Notes: generated by a model not told the origin, from the letters alone. A DNA stretch of 64,000 nt from Nocardioides sp. zg-1308 (GCF_013155375.1 NZ_JABJQY010000002.1:1984001-2048000), one strand, 5' to 3'. Positions 1 to 8,295 are shown, counted from the stretch's first letter. Numbers and translations are program-made.

Positions 1-1
1 C

Positions 2-778
2 GCGGACCAGGTCCCCGAGACCAACACCCCGATGTCCGGCACCGTCATCCCCCCGCCCAACCCCATCCCGCCGCCGTCGGACGCGGGGGAGCAGAGCGAC
101 GCCGACCTCAAGGAGCGCAGGGCCACCCGCAAGAAGTCCGAGCAGGACGAGGAGGACGGGCTGATCCCGGACGTGCCGGGGTGGTTCGGGGTCGTGCTGA
201 CCTACGTCGGCGTGCCGCTGCTGGTGGTCGCGCTGCTCCTCGGTGCCGTGGTCGGCATCAAGGCGTGGCGCCGGCACCGCCGCCGCAGCGCCGACTCCGC
301 CTCGGCGCGCTTCGTGGGCGCGTGGCGCGAGCTGGTGGACCACGCCCGCGACCTCGGCCAGGTCGTGCCGCTGGGACCGAGCGTCACCCGTCGCGAGCAG
401 TCCGCCGGCATCGTCTCCGGCCAGGCCGGCGCGCTGGCCCGTCGCGCGGACAGCTTCGTGTTCGGGCCCCGCACGCCCGAGGTGGCCTCCGCGACGACCT
501 ACTGGGAGTCGGTCGACGCCGAGCGCCGCGCCATGTCGCGCGAGGTCGGGCGGTGGCAGCGCGTGCGCGCCGCGGTCAGCCTCCGCTCGCTGCGCCCGGG
601 CGGCCGGGGGCAGGCCGCCGCGGCCGCCCCGTCCGCCACTGACACCGCTGCGGACGGGGCTGCGGACGCCGCTGCTGGGGGCCAGGCGGACGGCGCGGGG
701 GAGCCGCGGCACACGCCCGGCCGTGCCGCCCGGCTGCGCGGGCTCGCAGATTGGCGTTCTCGAGGGACGCCTGACTAA
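2..778 (+). CDS. C-terminal part of a TgpA-like transglutaminase membrane protein (5' end outside window)
   Basis: The reading frame is already open at base 2, so this is the end of a longer gene. An internal ATG at 32 is not needed as a start. The visible part has a low-complexity proline and acidic stretch, one membrane segment (about residues 54-75 counted from that ATG), a basic stop-transfer cluster (KAWRRHRRRS), then a cytoplasmic tail. The tail pattern AWRELVDHARDLG, TRREQ and FGPRTPE resembles the tail of actinobacterial transglutaminase-core (TgpA/DUF3488) proteins; this rests on remembered family patterns. The catalytic domain would lie upstream. The TAA stop overlaps a possible -10 box for infA. 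It could be another single-pass membrane protein. Confidence 0.55.
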   Translation, partial: ADQVPETNTPMSGTVIPPPNPIPPPSDAGEQSDADLKERRATRKKSEQDEEDGLIPDVPGWFGVVLTYVGVPLLVVALLLGAVVGIKAWRRHRRRSADSASARFVGAWRELVDHARDLGQVVPLGPSVTRREQSAGIVSGQAGALARRADSFVFGPRTPEVASATTYWESVDAERRAMSREVGRWQRVRAAVSLRSLRPGGRGQAAAAAPSATDTAADGAADAAAGGQADGAGEPRHTPGRAARLRGLADWRSRGTPD

Positions 779-781
779 ACT
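751..781 (+). promoter_or_regulatory. Candidate promoter for the infA-rplQ operon
   Basis: TTGGCG at 751-756 and TAAACT at 776-781 are separated by 19 bases and lie at the end of the preceding gene. They precede a 200-base leader before infA. The spacing is slightly long, so this is a weak prediction. Confidence 0.35.
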
Positions 782-980
782 GGTGCGTCGGCCCAACGTG
801 GGCTGTGTTTCGTGGTGCCTCGCGGCTGCCCGCAAACGCCTCCGACTCGTCCCAGACGGTGAGGAGCGTGCCCGGGAAGAGGCTCCCGGATCCGCCCCCG
901 AGGTCCACCGGTCTCCTGCTCGCAGGAGCCGGGCGGTTCCCGGGCCACGGTAGACAACCAGACAACAGATTGTGGAGGAC
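782..980 (+). promoter_or_regulatory. Structured 5' leader of infA
   Basis: No gene is visible in these 200 bases. Two hairpins can be drawn: CCGGGA (872-877) with TCCCGG (884-889), and CTCCTG (913-918) with CAGGAG (923-928) around a 4-base loop. The leader ends in GGAGG at 974-978, only two bases from the infA ATG. It may carry translational or attenuation control of the operon, but no known riboswitch was recognised. Confidence 0.35.
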
Positions 981-1202
981 ATGCCGAAGAAAGAAGGCGT
1001 GATCGAGATCGAGGGCACCGTCGTGGAGGCCCTTCCCAACGCCATGTTCCGTGTGGAGCTCGCCAACGGACACAAGGTGCTCGCCCACATCAGCGGCAAG
1101 ATGCGCCAGCACTACATCCGGATCCTCCCCGAGGACCGCGTGGTGGTGGAGCTCTCGCCCTACGACCTCACCAGGGGTCGGATCGTCTACCGCTACAAGT
1201 GA
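981..1202 (+). CDS. infA: Translation initiation factor IF-1
   Basis: 73 residues, the usual length of IF-1, a single S1-type OB fold that binds the A site of the 30S subunit during initiation. The sequence [19 protein letters not shown] through [18 protein letters not shown] is near-identical in pattern to mycobacterial IF-1. The ATG at 981 is chosen because it matches family starts. An in-frame GTG at 972 would put the GGAGG inside the gene. It heads the alpha-operon and is followed by rpmJ after 63 bases. Confidence 0.97.
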   Translation: MPKKEGVIEIEGTVVEALPNAMFRVELANGHKVLAHISGKMRQHYIRILPEDRVVVELSPYDLTRGRIVYRYK

Positions 1203-1265
1203 CCGATCCCCGCGAGGGACTCGTCGGTCAGCGTCCAGCCAGCCGAGTAGCAAGGATTCGTTGAC

Positions 1266-1379
1266 ATGAAGGTCAACCCCAGCGTCAAGCCCATCTGTGA
1301 CAAGTGCAAGGTCATCCGCCGTCACGGCCGGGTCATGGTCATCTGCGAGAACCCCCGCCACAAGCAGCGGCAAGGGTGA
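1266..1379 (+). CDS. rpmJ: 50S ribosomal protein L36, zinc-binding form
   Basis: 37 residues starting [15 protein letters not shown], the full length of L36. C11, C14, C27 and H32 form the zinc ribbon, so this is the zinc-containing (C+) paralogue; no zinc-free copy lies in the window. The order infA-rpmJ-rpsM is the standard actinobacterial one. The gene is short and easily missed. The downstream gap to rpsM (244 bases) is unusually long and holds two hairpins. Confidence 0.96.
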   Translation: MKVNPSVKPICDKCKVIRRHGRVMVICENPRHKQRQG

Positions 1380-1384
1380 TGTGA

Positions 1385-1421
1385 GGTCGCTGAGACCGGG
1401 CGCAGCCCGGGCACAGCGACC
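1385..1421. other. Nested hairpin in the rpmJ-rpsM gap
   Basis: The outer arms GGTCGCTG (1385-1392) and CAGCGACC (1414-1421) are perfect complements. The inner arms CCGGGC (1396-1401) and GCCCGG (1405-1410) close on the triloop GCA. It starts 5 bases after the rpmJ stop. No U-tract follows, so attenuation, processing or an inserted repeat is more likely than simple termination. Confidence 0.6.
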
Positions 1422-1534
1422 GAGCAAGCCGCGCAGCCGCTTGCGGCAAGCGGGCCTGAACCCCAGCAGGACCACAGCACCAACTGAAACCCACAACGTG
1501 ATCGCTAGGCCAGGCACCGCCTGACCGAATCCAC

Positions 1535-1554
1535 CTCCGGCGCTTTGGCCGGAG
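1535..1554 (+). other. Hairpin upstream of rpsM
   Basis: CTCCGGC (1535-1541) pairs with GCCGGAG (1548-1554) around a 6-base loop, 69 bases before the rpsM start. The rest of 1422-1623 shows no gene. An AAGGAAA ribosome binding site precedes rpsM. Confidence 0.45.
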
Positions 1555-1623
1555 CTCACCCGAGGCGGGATGAGACGCGACACGACCAGAAACCAAAGCG
1601 ACGAACAGACAAGGAAACGCCAC

Positions 1624-1998
1624 ATGGCACGCCTCGTTGGTGTCGACCTCCCGCGCGACAAGCGCATCGAGATCGCGCTCACCTACATCTACGGCATCGG
1701 CCGTACCCGCGCCCAGCAGCTCCTGGCTGCCACCGGCGTCGACCCGAACGCCCGGGTCCACACGCTCGGTGACGAGGAGCTGGTCAAGCTTCGCGACGAG
1801 ATCGAAGCCAGCTTCAAGATCGAGGGTGACCTCCGACGTGAGGTCCAGGCGGACATCCGCCGCAAGATCGAGATCGGCAGCTACCAGGGTCGCCGCCACC
1901 GCATGGGCCTCCCGGTCCGCGGCCAGCGCACCAAGACCAACGCGCGCACCCGCAAGGGCCCCAAGCGCACCGTCGCCGGCAAGAAGAAGGCGAAGTGA
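1624..1998 (+). CDS. rpsM: 30S ribosomal protein S13
   Basis: 124 residues, the usual length. The N-terminal [20 protein letters not shown] and [12 protein letters not shown] helix-two-turn-helix, and the C-terminal [18 protein letters not shown] tail that reaches into the decoding region, are typical of S13, which sits in the head of the 30S subunit and contacts 50S and P-site tRNA. An in-frame ATG exists at 1570, but the ATG at 1624 follows an AAGGA box and matches family starts. A 7-bp inverted repeat (CTGCGCC/GGCGCAG, 2000-2015) follows the stop immediately. Confidence 0.97.
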   Translation: MARLVGVDLPRDKRIEIALTYIYGIGRTRAQQLLAATGVDPNARVHTLGDEELVKLRDEIEASFKIEGDLRREVQADIRRKIEIGSYQGRRHRMGLPVRGQRTKTNARTRKGPKRTVAGKKKAK

Positions 1999-2071
1999 CC
2001 TGCGCCCCGGCGCAGTGATCACCGCACTCTTCCCAGAAGCTTTTCGACCAGACCTCATCAGGAGTTAGTGA

Positions 2072-2467
2072 ATGCCTCCCAAGAGCCGCGCGACGAAGGT
2101 CCGCCGCAAGGAGAAGAAGAACGTCGCTCAGGGCGAAGCCCACATCAAGAGCACGTTCAACAACACGATCGTCACCATCACCGACCCGACCGGCGCCGTC
2201 ATCTCGTGGGCCTCCGCCGGCACCGTCGGCTTCAAGGGCTCGCGCAAGTCGACCCCGTTCGCCGCGCAGATGGCCGCCGAGGCCGCCGGCCGTCGGGCGA
2301 TGGACCACGGCATGAAGAAGATCGACGTCTTCGTCAAGGGCCCGGGCTCGGGCCGCGAGACCGCCATCCGGTCGCTGGGTGCCATCGGCCTCGAGGTCGG
2401 CACCATCCAGGACGTCACGCCCACTCCCCACAACGGATGCCGGCCGCCCAAGCGCCGCCGCGTCTGA
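2072..2467 (+). CDS. rpsK: 30S ribosomal protein S11
   Basis: 131 residues. S11 lies in the 30S platform next to the E site and the Shine-Dalgarno helix. The lysine/arginine-rich N-terminus, [18 protein letters not shown], and the closing [18 protein letters not shown] are hallmarks. GGAG at 2061-2064 precedes the ATG. It follows rpsM after 73 bases and precedes rpsD by 28, in canonical alpha-operon order. Confidence 0.98.
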   Translation: MPPKSRATKVRRKEKKNVAQGEAHIKSTFNNTIVTITDPTGAVISWASAGTVGFKGSRKSTPFAAQMAAEAAGRRAMDHGMKKIDVFVKGPGSGRETAIRSLGAIGLEVGTIQDVTPTPHNGCRPPKRRRV

Positions 2468-2495
2468 CCCGAGACTGAGAAAGAGAGACTGACAC

Positions 2496-3104
2496 ATGGC
2501 CCGCTACACCGGTCCCATGACCCGCAAGTCGCGCCGTCTCGGTGTCGACCTCGTCGGTGGCGACGCTGCCTTCGAGAAGCGTCCGTACGCCCCCGGCCAG
2601 CACGGCCGCGGTCGCATCAAGGAGTCCGAGTACCTGCTGCAACTCCGTGAGAAGCAGAAGGCTCGCTTCACCTACGGCGTGATGGAGAAGCAGTTCGTCC
2701 GCTACTACAAGGAAGCCAGCCGCCGCCAGGGCAAGACCGGCGACAACCTGCTGCAGCTGCTCGAGTGCCGCCTCGACAACGTGGTCTACCGCGCCGGCTT
2801 CGCCCGTACGCGTCGCCAGGCCCGCCAGCTCGTCGTGCACGGCCACTTCCTGGTCAACGGCAAGAAGGTCGACATCCCGTCCTTCCAGGTCACCGACCAC
2901 GACATCATCGACGTGCGCGAGAAGTCGCTCGAGCTGACGCCGCTGATCGTGGCTCGCGAGACCCACGGCGAGCGCGTCGTCCCCGCGTGGATGGAGGTCA
3001 TCCCGTCGCGGATGCGCGTCCTCGTGCACCAGGTCCCGGTCCGCGCGCAGATCGACGTGCCGGTCCAGGAGCAGCTCATCGTGGAGTACTACTCCAAGAA
3101 GTGA
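2496..3104 (+). CDS. rpsD: 30S ribosomal protein S4, zinc-free form
   Basis: 202 residues. S4 is a primary 16S rRNA binder and, in many bacteria, represses its own operon at the translation level. The S4 RNA-binding domain covers about residues 91-155 (CRLDNVVYRAGFARTRRQAR). The N-terminal CxxC zinc cluster of zinc-type S4 is absent. The YTGPMTRKSRRLGVDL start and the IVEYYSKK end match actinobacterial S4. A strong hairpin begins 6 bases after the stop. Confidence 0.98.
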   Translation: MARYTGPMTRKSRRLGVDLVGGDAAFEKRPYAPGQHGRGRIKESEYLLQLREKQKARFTYGVMEKQFVRYYKEASRRQGKTGDNLLQLLECRLDNVVYRAGFARTRRQARQLVVHGHFLVNGKKVDIPSFQVTDHDIIDVREKSLELTPLIVARETHGERVVPAWMEVIPSRMRVLVHQVPVRAQIDVPVQEQLIVEYYSKK

Positions 3105-3110
3105 CTCACG

Positions 3111-3146
3111 GCCGGTGGTCGTCCGAGACATCGGACGGCCACCGGC
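3111..3146 (+). terminator. Strong hairpin between rpsD and rpoA (attenuator or processing site)
   Basis: The arms GCCGGTGGTCGTCCGA (3111-3126) and TCGGACGGCCACCGGC (3131-3146) pair over 16 bp with one G-U, around the loop GACA. No U-run follows, so termination would be partial or factor-dependent. It sits inside an operon whose later genes must be transcribed, so it could set the ratio of ribosomal proteins to RNA polymerase alpha. Confidence 0.6.
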
Positions 3147-3232
3147 GCCCGCTCTTCCAAGTCCTCTTCTCCGCCAACTCCATCAGGTTCGGATCCGTCA
3201 AATAGTGGGTGGATCCGGAAAGGAAAACCTCC

Positions 3233-4249
3233 GTGCTTATTGCTCAGCGCCCGACCCTCACGGAAGAGACCGTCGACGAGTTCCGCTCGCGGTTCGTCAT
3301 CGAGCCGCTTGAGCCGGGCTTCGGCTACACGCTCGGCAACTCCCTGCGGCGTACGCTCCTCAGCTCGATCCCGGGTGCCTCCGTCACGAGCATCAAGGTC
3401 GACTCCGTCCTCCACGAGTTCTCGACCATCGAGGGCGTCACCGAGGACATGACCGAGATCATCCTCAACCTCAAGGGCATCGTGGTGTCCTCCGAGCACG
3501 ACGAGCCGGTCGTGATGTACCTGCGCAAGTCCGGTGCCGGTGACGTCACCGCCGCCGACATCACCCCGCCCGCCGGTGTCGAGGTGCACAACCCCGAGCT
3601 GAAGATCGCCACGCTGTCCGACAAGGGCAAGCTGGAGATGGAGCTCGTCGTCGAGCGCGGCCGCGGCTACGTCTCCTCGGTGCAGAACAAGGGCGCCGAC
3701 AACGAGATCGGCCGCATGCCGGTCGACTCGATCTACAGCCCCGTGCTGAAGGTGACCTACAAGGTCGAGGCGACGCGTGTCGAGCAGCGCACCGACTTCG
3801 ACAAGCTCGTCATCGACGTCGAGACCAAGCCGTCGATCCGTCCCCGCGACGCGATCGCCTCGGCCGGCAAGACGCTCGTCGAGCTGTTCGGCCTGGCCCG
3901 TGAGCTCAACGTCGAGGCCGAGGGCATCGACATCGGCCCGTCGCCGGTCGACGAGCAGCTCGCCGCCGACCTGGCCCTGCCGGTCGAGGACCTGCAGCTC
4001 ACGGTCCGCAGCTACAACTGCCTCAAGCGCGAGGGCATCCACACCGTGGGCGAGCTCATCTCCCGCTCGGAGCAGGACCTGCTCGACATCCGCAACTTCG
4101 GCGCCAAGTCCATCGACGAGGTGAAGGCCAAGCTCGTCGAGATGGGCCTCTCGCTCAAGGACAGCGCGCCCGGCTTCGACCCGCACGCCGCCCTCGCCGC
4201 CTACGGCGACGACGACGACGACGCGTTCATCGAGGACGAGCAGCTCTGA
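3233..4249 (+). CDS. rpoA: DNA-directed RNA polymerase alpha subunit
   Basis: 338 residues. The N-terminal domain (about 1-230) dimerises and nucleates RNA polymerase assembly ([20 protein letters not shown]). The C-terminal domain (about 245-310) binds UP elements and activators and contains [20 protein letters not shown] and [15 protein letters not shown]. The tail is acidic. The GTG at 3233 with AGGAAA upstream gives [12 protein letters not shown], matching mycobacterial RpoA. An in-frame GTG at 3209 would add eight unsupported residues. Confidence 0.98.
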   Translation: MLIAQRPTLTEETVDEFRSRFVIEPLEPGFGYTLGNSLRRTLLSSIPGASVTSIKVDSVLHEFSTIEGVTEDMTEIILNLKGIVVSSEHDEPVVMYLRKSGAGDVTAADITPPAGVEVHNPELKIATLSDKGKLEMELVVERGRGYVSSVQNKGADNEIGRMPVDSIYSPVLKVTYKVEATRVEQRTDFDKLVIDVETKPSIRPRDAIASAGKTLVELFGLARELNVEAEGIDIGPSPVDEQLAADLALPVEDLQLTVRSYNCLKREGIHTVGELISRSEQDLLDIRNFGAKSIDEVKAKLVEMGLSLKDSAPGFDPHAALAAYGDDDDDAFIEDEQL

Positions 4250-4332
4250 CCTCGGCTCCACCACCCAAATCGGCCCTGACCGGGGTCGTCTACCCGGGTA
4301 CCTGACACGGCCCGAGAGAAGGAACCACCACC

Positions 4333-4950
4333 ATGCCCAAGCCCAAGAAGGGTCCCCGCCTCGGCGGTAGCCCGGCCCACCAGCGCCTGATGCTCTCGAA
4401 CCTGGCCACCGCCCTGTTCGAGCACGGCCGGATCACCACCACCGAGACCCGGGCGCGCCTGCTGCGCCCGGTCGCGGAGAAGCTGATCACCAAGGCCAAG
4501 CGGGGCGACCTGCACAACCGTCGCGAGGTCCTCAAGACCATCCGCGACAAGTCGGTCGTCCACACGCTGTTCACCGAGATCGCGCCGACGTTCGCCGAGC
4601 GTCCCGGTGGCTACACCCGCATCACGAAGATCGGCCCCCGCAAGGGCGACAACGCCCCCATGGCGGTCATCGAGCTGGTGACCGAGGCCTACAGCCCGAA
4701 GGCCCCGTCGGACAGGAAGACCCAGGCCGCCGCCGCTCCGGTTGCTGCTGAGCCTGCCCCGGCCGAGGCCGCCCCGACCGAGGTCGAGGCGGAGAACGTC
4801 GACGGCGAGACCGAGGTCGTGGCCGTCGAGCCGCAGGCCGAGGGCGACGCCGCCGAGGTCGAGACCGCGGACACCGCGTCCGAGTCCACCGAGGAGTCGA
4901 CCGAGGAGCCGGCCGCCGAGGCCGACGCCGAGGACGAGACCAAGGCCTGA
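4333..4950 (+). CDS. rplQ: 50S ribosomal protein L17 with long acidic C-terminal extension
   Basis: 205 residues, against roughly 115-130 in most bacteria. The L17 core ([20 protein letters not shown] to about residue 118, ending near [17 protein letters not shown]) is intact. L17 sits near the peptide exit tunnel. The remaining 85 or so residues are Ala/Glu/Asp/Val/Thr-rich and low in complexity. Acidic L17 tails are known in actinobacteria, but this one is long. It is the last gene of the operon and is followed by a hairpin. Confidence 0.97.
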   Translation: MPKPKKGPRLGGSPAHQRLMLSNLATALFEHGRITTTETRARLLRPVAEKLITKAKRGDLHNRREVLKTIRDKSVVHTLFTEIAPTFAERPGGYTRITKIGPRKGDNAPMAVIELVTEAYSPKAPSDRKTQAAAAPVAAEPAPAEAAPTEVEAENVDGETEVVAVEPQAEGDAAEVETADTASESTEESTEEPAAEADAEDETKA

Positions 4951-4974
4951 TCCGGGTCACCTGCACCATCGCGA

Positions 4975-5003
4975 GGCCCGCCACCCCCACGGGGTGGCGG
5001 GCC
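4975..5003 (+). terminator. Terminator of the alpha-operon
   Basis: A perfect 13-bp stem, GGCCCGCCACCCC (4975-4987) with GGGGTGGCGGGCC (4991-5003), loop CAC, 24 bases after the rplQ stop, followed by TTCGTGCG. There is no long T-run, as is usual for high-GC actinobacterial terminators. No gene is seen in 5004-5099. Confidence 0.85.
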
Positions 5004-5099
5004 TTCGTGCGTACGACGACACCGCGGCGCGGCCCGAGCGGTGGGTGAGGCAGGATCTCGGGGCTGCAGAAGGTGCCTCACTCACCGCCCGCCGGGGGT

Positions 5100-6056
5100 T
5101 CAGAGGCGGGCGAGGACGTCCGAGGCCTGCAGGCTGCGGGGCTCGCCGCCGGTGCGGGCGAGGTGGCGGGTGGCGGCGACGACGGCCTCGTTGACCGGGG
5201 TGGGGAGGCCGAGCAGGCGGCCCTGCAGGACGATCTCGCCGCCGAGGTAGTCGATCTCGGAGTCACCGGTGCCGCGGGTGAGGCTCTGCCACGTGGACCC
5301 CCCGCGGCGCTCGAGGTCGGTGCGTCGCTGCAGGACCGACCCGCGCCGCTCCCGGTCCTCCTCGGCGGTGACCAGGCTGACGCCGGCGGCGGCGAGCACG
5401 CGCTCGCCCTCGGCGACCGCCCGCTCGGCGAGCTCGTCGGCGGCCTCGTCCTGGGCGAAGGAGGCGTCGACACCGTTGCCGAGGTTGAGCAGGAGCTTGC
5501 GCCGCTTCCACGCCATGATGTCGGCGCGCTCCTCCGAGGCAATGCCGGCGGCGTGGAGGTCGGCCGCCACGGCCGCGGTGGTGGCGTCCGTGCCGTGCGG
5601 GATGCGGCCGATGTCGAGGATGGCCGGCGTCGGGTGGCAGCCCGCCACCACGACGCCCGGCTCGAGGTGCGTGGCGGGGAGCATCACGCACACGGCGTAC
5701 GTCCGCGCGAAGAGCCGGAGCGCGGCGAGCTCGGTGGCGATGCCGTTGGTGGCGCAGACGACGGCTGTGTCCGCGTGCGCGTGCGCGCGCAGGTCGGCGA
5801 GCGCCGCGGCGGCCTGGTGGGACTTCACCGCCAGGAGCACCACGGTGTCGTCGGTCCACGCGACCTCGGCGGCGGTGTCAGTGGCCGGCGCGTCGATGCG
5901 GTGCCGGCCGTCGCCGGCGTCGAGCACCAGTCCGCCTGCACGGATGGCGGCGAGGTGCTCACCGAGGGCGACCAGCGTGACCCCGCGGCCCGCGAGGCGG
6001 AGGTGCCCGCCGATGACCCCACCGACGGCACCGGCTCCGTAGACGACGTACTCCAT
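5100..6056 (-). CDS. 2-dehydropantoate 2-reductase-like oxidoreductase
   Basis: 318 residues of the ketopantoate reductase (PanE/ApbA) family, which reduces ketopantoate to pantoate with NADPH in pantothenate synthesis. A Rossmann fold opens the protein (GAGAVG at residues 7-12), followed by AVKSHQ (K78), CATNGIATE (N104) and the C-terminal helical signature WKRRKLLLNLGN with the likely catalytic lysine near 187. Many actinobacterial paralogues have unknown substrates, so true PanE activity is not assured. The ATG at 6056 is preceded by a TAGGGT box 7 bases upstream and by no ribosome binding site. Confidence 0.8.
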   Translation of the reverse strand: MEYVVYGAGAVGGVIGGHLRLAGRGVTLVALGEHLAAIRAGGLVLDAGDGRHRIDAPATDTAAEVAWTDDTVVLLAVKSHQAAAALADLRAHAHADTAVVCATNGIATELAALRLFARTYAVCVMLPATHLEPGVVVAGCHPTPAILDIGRIPHGTDATTAAVAADLHAAGIASEERADIMAWKRRKLLLNLGNGVDASFAQDEAADELAERAVAEGERVLAAAGVSLVTAEEDRERRGSVLQRRTDLERRGGSTWQSLTRGTGDSEIDYLGGEIVLQGRLLGLPTPVNEAVVAATRHLARTGGEPRSLQASDVLARL

Positions 6057-6063
6057 GTCCTCG

Positions 6064-6069
6064 ACCCTA
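6064..6069 (-). promoter_or_regulatory. -10 box for a leaderless panE-like transcript
   Basis: On the minus strand TAGGGT is followed by 7 bases and then the ATG at 6056. Transcription would start at or next to the start codon. No Shine-Dalgarno sequence is present. Confidence 0.45.
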
Positions 6070-6105
6070 CGAGGACGGCTCGGCCCGTCAGCCGGAGGGC
6101 GACGC

Positions 6106-6705
6106 TCAGCGGCGGACGCGGAACCGCAGGTGCAGCACCCGGTCGCCCTGGATGACGACGTGCGGGTCCTCGAGCAGCTGCTGGGCCTCGAGCGAGCCGA
6201 AGAACCGCTTGCCCGTGCCCAGCACGACGGGTGCGACGTCCATCGCCACCTCGTCGACCAGACCGAGGGCGAGTGCCTGCCCACCCACGTCGCCCGCTGC
6301 CACCGCGATCGTCCCGTCGCCCGCGAGCTCCTGCGCGGTGCGGAGGGCGGCCGTCACGTCGTCGACGAAGTGGTAGGACGCCTCCGGGTGCCAGCCGTCG
6401 GGCCTGGAGCGGTGGGAGACCACGACCACGTGGTCGCCGGTCGGTGGGCGGCCCTCCCACCCGTCGGTGATGTCGAAGAGCCGTCGGCCGATCACCATGC
6501 ACCCGGTGGCGTCCCACTCGGGCCTGACGTAGTCGTACGACGTCCGGGACACCCGCAGACCGCCCGGCGCGGGATCGGCCATGTCCTGCGCGGTCAGGGG
6601 CTGGTCGCCATTGAAGTACCAGTCGAACAGGGGGCCGGGATCGTCGTGGGGGTCGGCGACGAAGCCGTCCACCGAGACGACCGCGTGCAGCACCACTCTG
6701 CTCAC
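6106..6705 (-). CDS. Dihydrofolate reductase family protein (RibD C-terminal-like)
   Basis: 199 residues. The start SRVVLHAVVSVDGFVADPHDD and GCMVIGRRLFDITDGWEG are typical of the RibD_C/DHFR-like fold that binds NADPH. The TIAVAAGDVGGQALALGLVDEV segment is the conserved second half. The substrate is unknown; it is neither the folate enzyme FolA nor a full RibD. The GTG start at 6705 overlaps the stop of the upstream DinB-like gene by four bases (GTGA), so the two are translationally coupled. It is the last gene of the ArsR-led operon. Confidence 0.78.
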   Translation of the reverse strand: MSRVVLHAVVSVDGFVADPHDDPGPLFDWYFNGDQPLTAQDMADPAPGGLRVSRTSYDYVRPEWDATGCMVIGRRLFDITDGWEGRPPTGDHVVVVSHRSRPDGWHPEASYHFVDDVTAALRTAQELAGDGTIAVAAGDVGGQALALGLVDEVAMDVAPVVLGTGKRFFGSLEAQQLLEDPHVVIQGDRVLHLRFRVRR

Positions 6706-7280
6706 GACGTGCCTCCCGCGGGCGGGCGCCATGCCGGGTCGCGGCCGACGAAGCCCATCAGCTGCTCGACGGGGGCCGCGTCGTCGGGCACGGGCACCGC
6801 GGGGCCGTACTGCCCCGAGTCGCGGAGCATCGCCTCGATGGGCCGCATCCCCTCCAGCATCTGCCCGGCGACGTCCTGGTCGAGCCGCGGCTCCTGGTCG
6901 GTCGCGCGGGCGAGGTCCCACGAGTGCATGAAGACGTCGGCGGTGTAGAACCGGTCGACCGCCTGCCCGAGCGGGTGCGTGCCGGCGCGGGGGTGGCTGA
7001 ACGCCTCCTCGCCGCGCTCCTCGACGAGCGCCTGGACGGCGCCGGCCTGGTGGTGCCAGGCGGCAGCGGGGTCGTCGGCGACCGGCGGGCCGGACGGCAG
7101 CTCCACACCACCTCCGGCCAGGAACCCGGGGAACCACGTGACGAGGTGCTCGACGACGTCGAGGGCCGTCCAGCCGTCGACCGGCGCGGGCGCCGCCCAG
7201 TCGGTCGTCCGATCCACCAGCCGGGAGAACTCCCCGGCCACCGCCTCGTGCCGGGCGGCCGGGGACTCGGGCAGCGACAT
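6702..7280 (-). CDS. TIGR03086-type DinB-like metal-binding protein
   Basis: 192 residues. It has the four-helix DinB/maleylpyruvate-isomerase-like pattern of actinobacterial TIGR03086 proteins: FSRLVDRTTDWAAPAPVDGW, VVEHLVTWFPGF with a metal-ligand histidine, and FYTADVFMHSWDLARAT with the paired histidine/aspartate. Such proteins are thought to use mycothiol as cofactor, which suits an actinobacterium. The substrate is unknown. The ATG shares one base with the stop of the SRPBCC gene before it (TGATG). Confidence 0.78.
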   Translation of the reverse strand: MSLPESPAARHEAVAGEFSRLVDRTTDWAAPAPVDGWTALDVVEHLVTWFPGFLAGGGVELPSGPPVADDPAAAWHHQAGAVQALVEERGEEAFSHPRAGTHPLGQAVDRFYTADVFMHSWDLARATDQEPRLDQDVAGQMLEGMRPIEAMLRDSGQYGPAVPVPDDAAPVEQLMGFVGRDPAWRPPAGGTS

Positions 7281-7801
7281 CAGAGCGAGCCCTCCGCCAG
7301 CATCCGGTCGATCGCGGCGTAGCCGTCGTTGACGCCGGTCTCCATGCCGCTGCGCAGCCAGGCGTCCCGACCCTCGAAGGAGTCGCAGAGGCTGAACGCG
7401 TGCAGCCGGGTGCGGCCGTCACCGAGGTCCTCGAAGGTCATGGTCTCCAGCGAGACCGCGTCGGGCATGCCGTCCCAGGTGAAGGTCTGGACGAGGCGGT
7501 CCTCGCGCACGGTGTGGAAGCAGCCGCGGAAGGAGGTCTCGAACTCCTGGCGCCCGTCGGTGCCGCGCACGGAGTAGCTCCAGCTGCCGCCGTCGCGAGC
7601 ATCCCAGTGGGTGACGTCGGTGCCGACGTCCTGAGGGCCGACCCACTGCGCGAAGATCTCGGCCTCGGTGTGCGCCCGGAACAGCTGCGCCGGAGTGGCG
7701 TCGAAGTCGCGCCAGATGTGGATCGCGGGCACGTGCTCGTCGGCCAGGATCTGCGCCTCCGGGAAGCGGGTGGTCGTGTCGGGGGTCTGCATGGTGGTCA
7801 T
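7280..7801 (-). CDS. SRPBCC (AHSA1-like) domain protein
   Basis: 173 residues with the START-like AHSA1 fold: PAIHIWRDFDATPAQLFRAH, WVGPQDVGTDVTHWDARDGG, and a final amphipathic helix SGMETGVNDGYAAIDRMLAE. These proteins bind hydrophobic ligands and commonly follow an ArsR regulator, as here. The ATG at 7801 overlaps the stop of the regulator (ATGA). A second ATG nine bases downstream is an alternative start. Confidence 0.85.
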   Translation of the reverse strand: MTTMQTPDTTTRFPEAQILADEHVPAIHIWRDFDATPAQLFRAHTEAEIFAQWVGPQDVGTDVTHWDARDGGSWSYSVRGTDGRQEFETSFRGCFHTVREDRLVQTFTWDGMPDAVSLETMTFEDLGDGRTRLHAFSLCDSFEGRDAWLRSGMETGVNDGYAAIDRMLAEGSL

Positions 7802-8169
7802 GATGCGGTTCCTTCCGTCGGGTTGTCGCCCTCGTGGGCGGGGTCGTCGTCGTCCTGCATCCGCGCGAGCACGGCGTCGAGGCGCGAGAAGCGCTCCTCG
7901 GCCCGTCGGCGGTAGCGCTCGATCCATCTGGTCATGAGGTCGAACACCTCGGCTTCCAGGTGCACCGGCCGCCGTTGCGCCTCCCGGGTCCTGCTCACCA
8001 GGCCGGCGTCCTCGAGCACCTTGAGGTGCTTGGAGACCGCCTGGAGGCTCACGTCGTAGGGCGCCGCCAGGTCGTTGACGGTGTGGTCGGCCTCGGTGAG
8101 GCGGGCCACCATGTCGCGGCGGGTCGGGTCGGCGAGAGCGGCGAAGACACGGGAGAGCTGGTCGGTCAC
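7798..8169 (-). CDS. ArsR/SmtB-type winged-helix repressor
   Basis: 123 residues. A winged HTH covers about residues 1-90: LSRVFAALADPTRRDMVARL, recognition helix VSLQAVSKHLKVLEDAGLV, wing SRTREAQRRPVHLEAE. The cysteine metal box of SmtB is absent, so it probably senses something other than metal. This ArsR-SRPBCC-DinB order recurs in actinobacteria. The gene leads a four-gene operon (7801 to 6106) with overlapping starts and has a near-palindrome just upstream of its GTG start. Confidence 0.88.
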   Translation of the reverse strand: MTDQLSRVFAALADPTRRDMVARLTEADHTVNDLAAPYDVSLQAVSKHLKVLEDAGLVSRTREAQRRPVHLEAEVFDLMTRWIERYRRRAEERFSRLDAVLARMQDDDDPAHEGDNPTEGTAS

Positions 8170-8180
8170 GGAGCACCTTC

Positions 8181-8198
8181 TTCAACTGATTGGTTGAA
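8181..8198. promoter_or_regulatory. Inverted-repeat operator for the ArsR-type repressor
   Basis: TTCAAC (8181-8186) and GTTGAA (8193-8198) are perfect inverted arms around TGATTG, 11 bases upstream of the repressor start at 8169. Placement and symmetry fit autoregulation. Confidence 0.6.
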
Positions 8199-8295
8199 TA
8201 GACGGTAGGCCGCTAGTCCGCGGGTTGTCAACCCTCGGATTGAATACGGGTTCCGACGGCGGCCGGGCGCCGTGGGGCCCGCCGGCGCCCCCGCC

